5,400 nt of DNA from Acidobacteriaceae bacterium (GTDB lineage Bacteria > Acidobacteriota > Terriglobia > Terriglobales > Acidobacteriaceae). Shown here piece by piece: positions 5,099 through 5,400 of this stretch. Both the position numbers and the translations under genes were made by a program. Where the stretch lies: assembly GCA_030040175.1 (NCBI GenBank), contig JASHUF010000082.1, forward strand, positions 1 to 5,400, written 5' to 3'. The notes beneath the pieces were generated by a model. The model worked only from the letters and a program-made list of their open reading frames with translations, did not search any database and had not been told where the DNA came from. Position 1 is the first letter of the stretch. Each line of letters starts with the position of its first letter.

Positions 5099-5400
5099 AT
5101 GGAGCATACGTTCAACGTAAAACGCACGTCGTCGAGTCGCCTTGGTTTCTGGGCTGTCGGCCTGATCGCAATTGCCTGCCTGGTCATTGCGCCGGTTTCC
5201 ACCAGCGGCCAGGCAACCACCGGACAAATTGGCGGGCAGGTTACCGATCCAACCGGGGCAGTCGTGGCGGGCGCCACAATCACGGTGACCGATGAGGAGA
5301 AGGGTGTCACCTTTGCGGGCCAGAGCGACGGCACCGGCAATTTCACCATCGTCAGCCTGCCGCCCGGCCTTTACTCGGTTAGCGCCGCCGCCGCCGGCTT
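5099..5400 (+). CDS. TonB-dependent receptor, Oar-like, N-terminal fragment
   Basis: The first 100 codons are present; the gene runs off the right edge. Proteins of this type are outer-membrane beta-barrels that import large substrates using energy passed on by TonB. The start ATG (5099-5101) has a consensus AGGAGG at 5089-5094, with a somewhat short 4-nt gap. Residues 1-39 are a signal peptide: basic VKR and SSSR, hydrophobic LGFWAVGLIAIACLVIAPV, cleavage near SGQA-TTG. From residue 42 a carboxypeptidase-regulatory-like (CarboxypepD_reg) domain follows, with GQIGGQVTDPTGAVVAGATI, then SDGTGNFTIVSLPPGLYSV. This domain precedes the plug and barrel in the Oar-like receptors that are numerous in Acidobacteriota. 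The barrel itself is outside the window, so the receptor call rests on this domain, the signal peptide and context; another surface protein with the same domain is the alternative. It likely forms an operon with the beta-propeller gene. Confidence 0.8.
   Translation, partial: MEHTFNVKRTSSSRLGFWAVGLIAIACLVIAPVSTSGQATTGQIGGQVTDPTGAVVAGATITVTDEEKGVTFAGQSDGTGNFTIVSLPPGLYSVSAAAAG

Overview
The window looks like a piece of an Acidobacteriota chromosome, most likely from the Bryobacterales/Solibacter group. This is an inference from three things: high GC with mixed codon use, an Oar-type TonB-dependent receptor that begins with a carboxypeptidase-regulatory-like domain, and a membrane-anchored winged-helix regulator of a type common in those genomes. 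No taxonomic marker gene is present.

Left part (1-1783). The window opens inside the 3' end of a comEC-like DNA-uptake gene on the + strand. It converges on kdsA (- strand, KDO-8-phosphate synthase for the lipid A inner core), and the two genes share the palindromic stop TTAA. kdsA has a GTG start, no Shine-Dalgarno sequence, and a -10-like box almost touching the start. Upstream of it lies a 176-bp gap that holds a 109-bp unit bounded by 23-bp imperfect inverted repeats, plus an imperfect 17/18-bp direct repeat. Next comes a 185-aa protein with a helix-hairpin-helix, DNA-glycosylase-like core (- strand), which has a good ribosome binding site and a recognisable promoter.

Right part (1994-5400). 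A - strand gene encodes a one-component membrane regulator: an N-terminal winged helix, one transmembrane segment and an extracytoplasmic domain. A 644-bp non-coding region separates it from a divergent + strand pair. The first gene of the pair is an exported five-bladed beta-propeller protein resembling GH43/GH32-type glycosidases. The second, starting 37 bp later, is the N-terminus of an Oar-like TonB-dependent receptor that runs off the window. The divergent region contains TAACC-type boxes, two pointing toward each gene and placed upstream of candidate promoters.

A reasonable reading of the right part is a small nutrient-acquisition locus: an envelope sensor/regulator, a secreted or periplasmic carbohydrate-active protein and an outer-membrane transporter. 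The left part is ordinary housekeeping. No tRNA, rRNA, CRISPR array or complete insertion sequence was seen.
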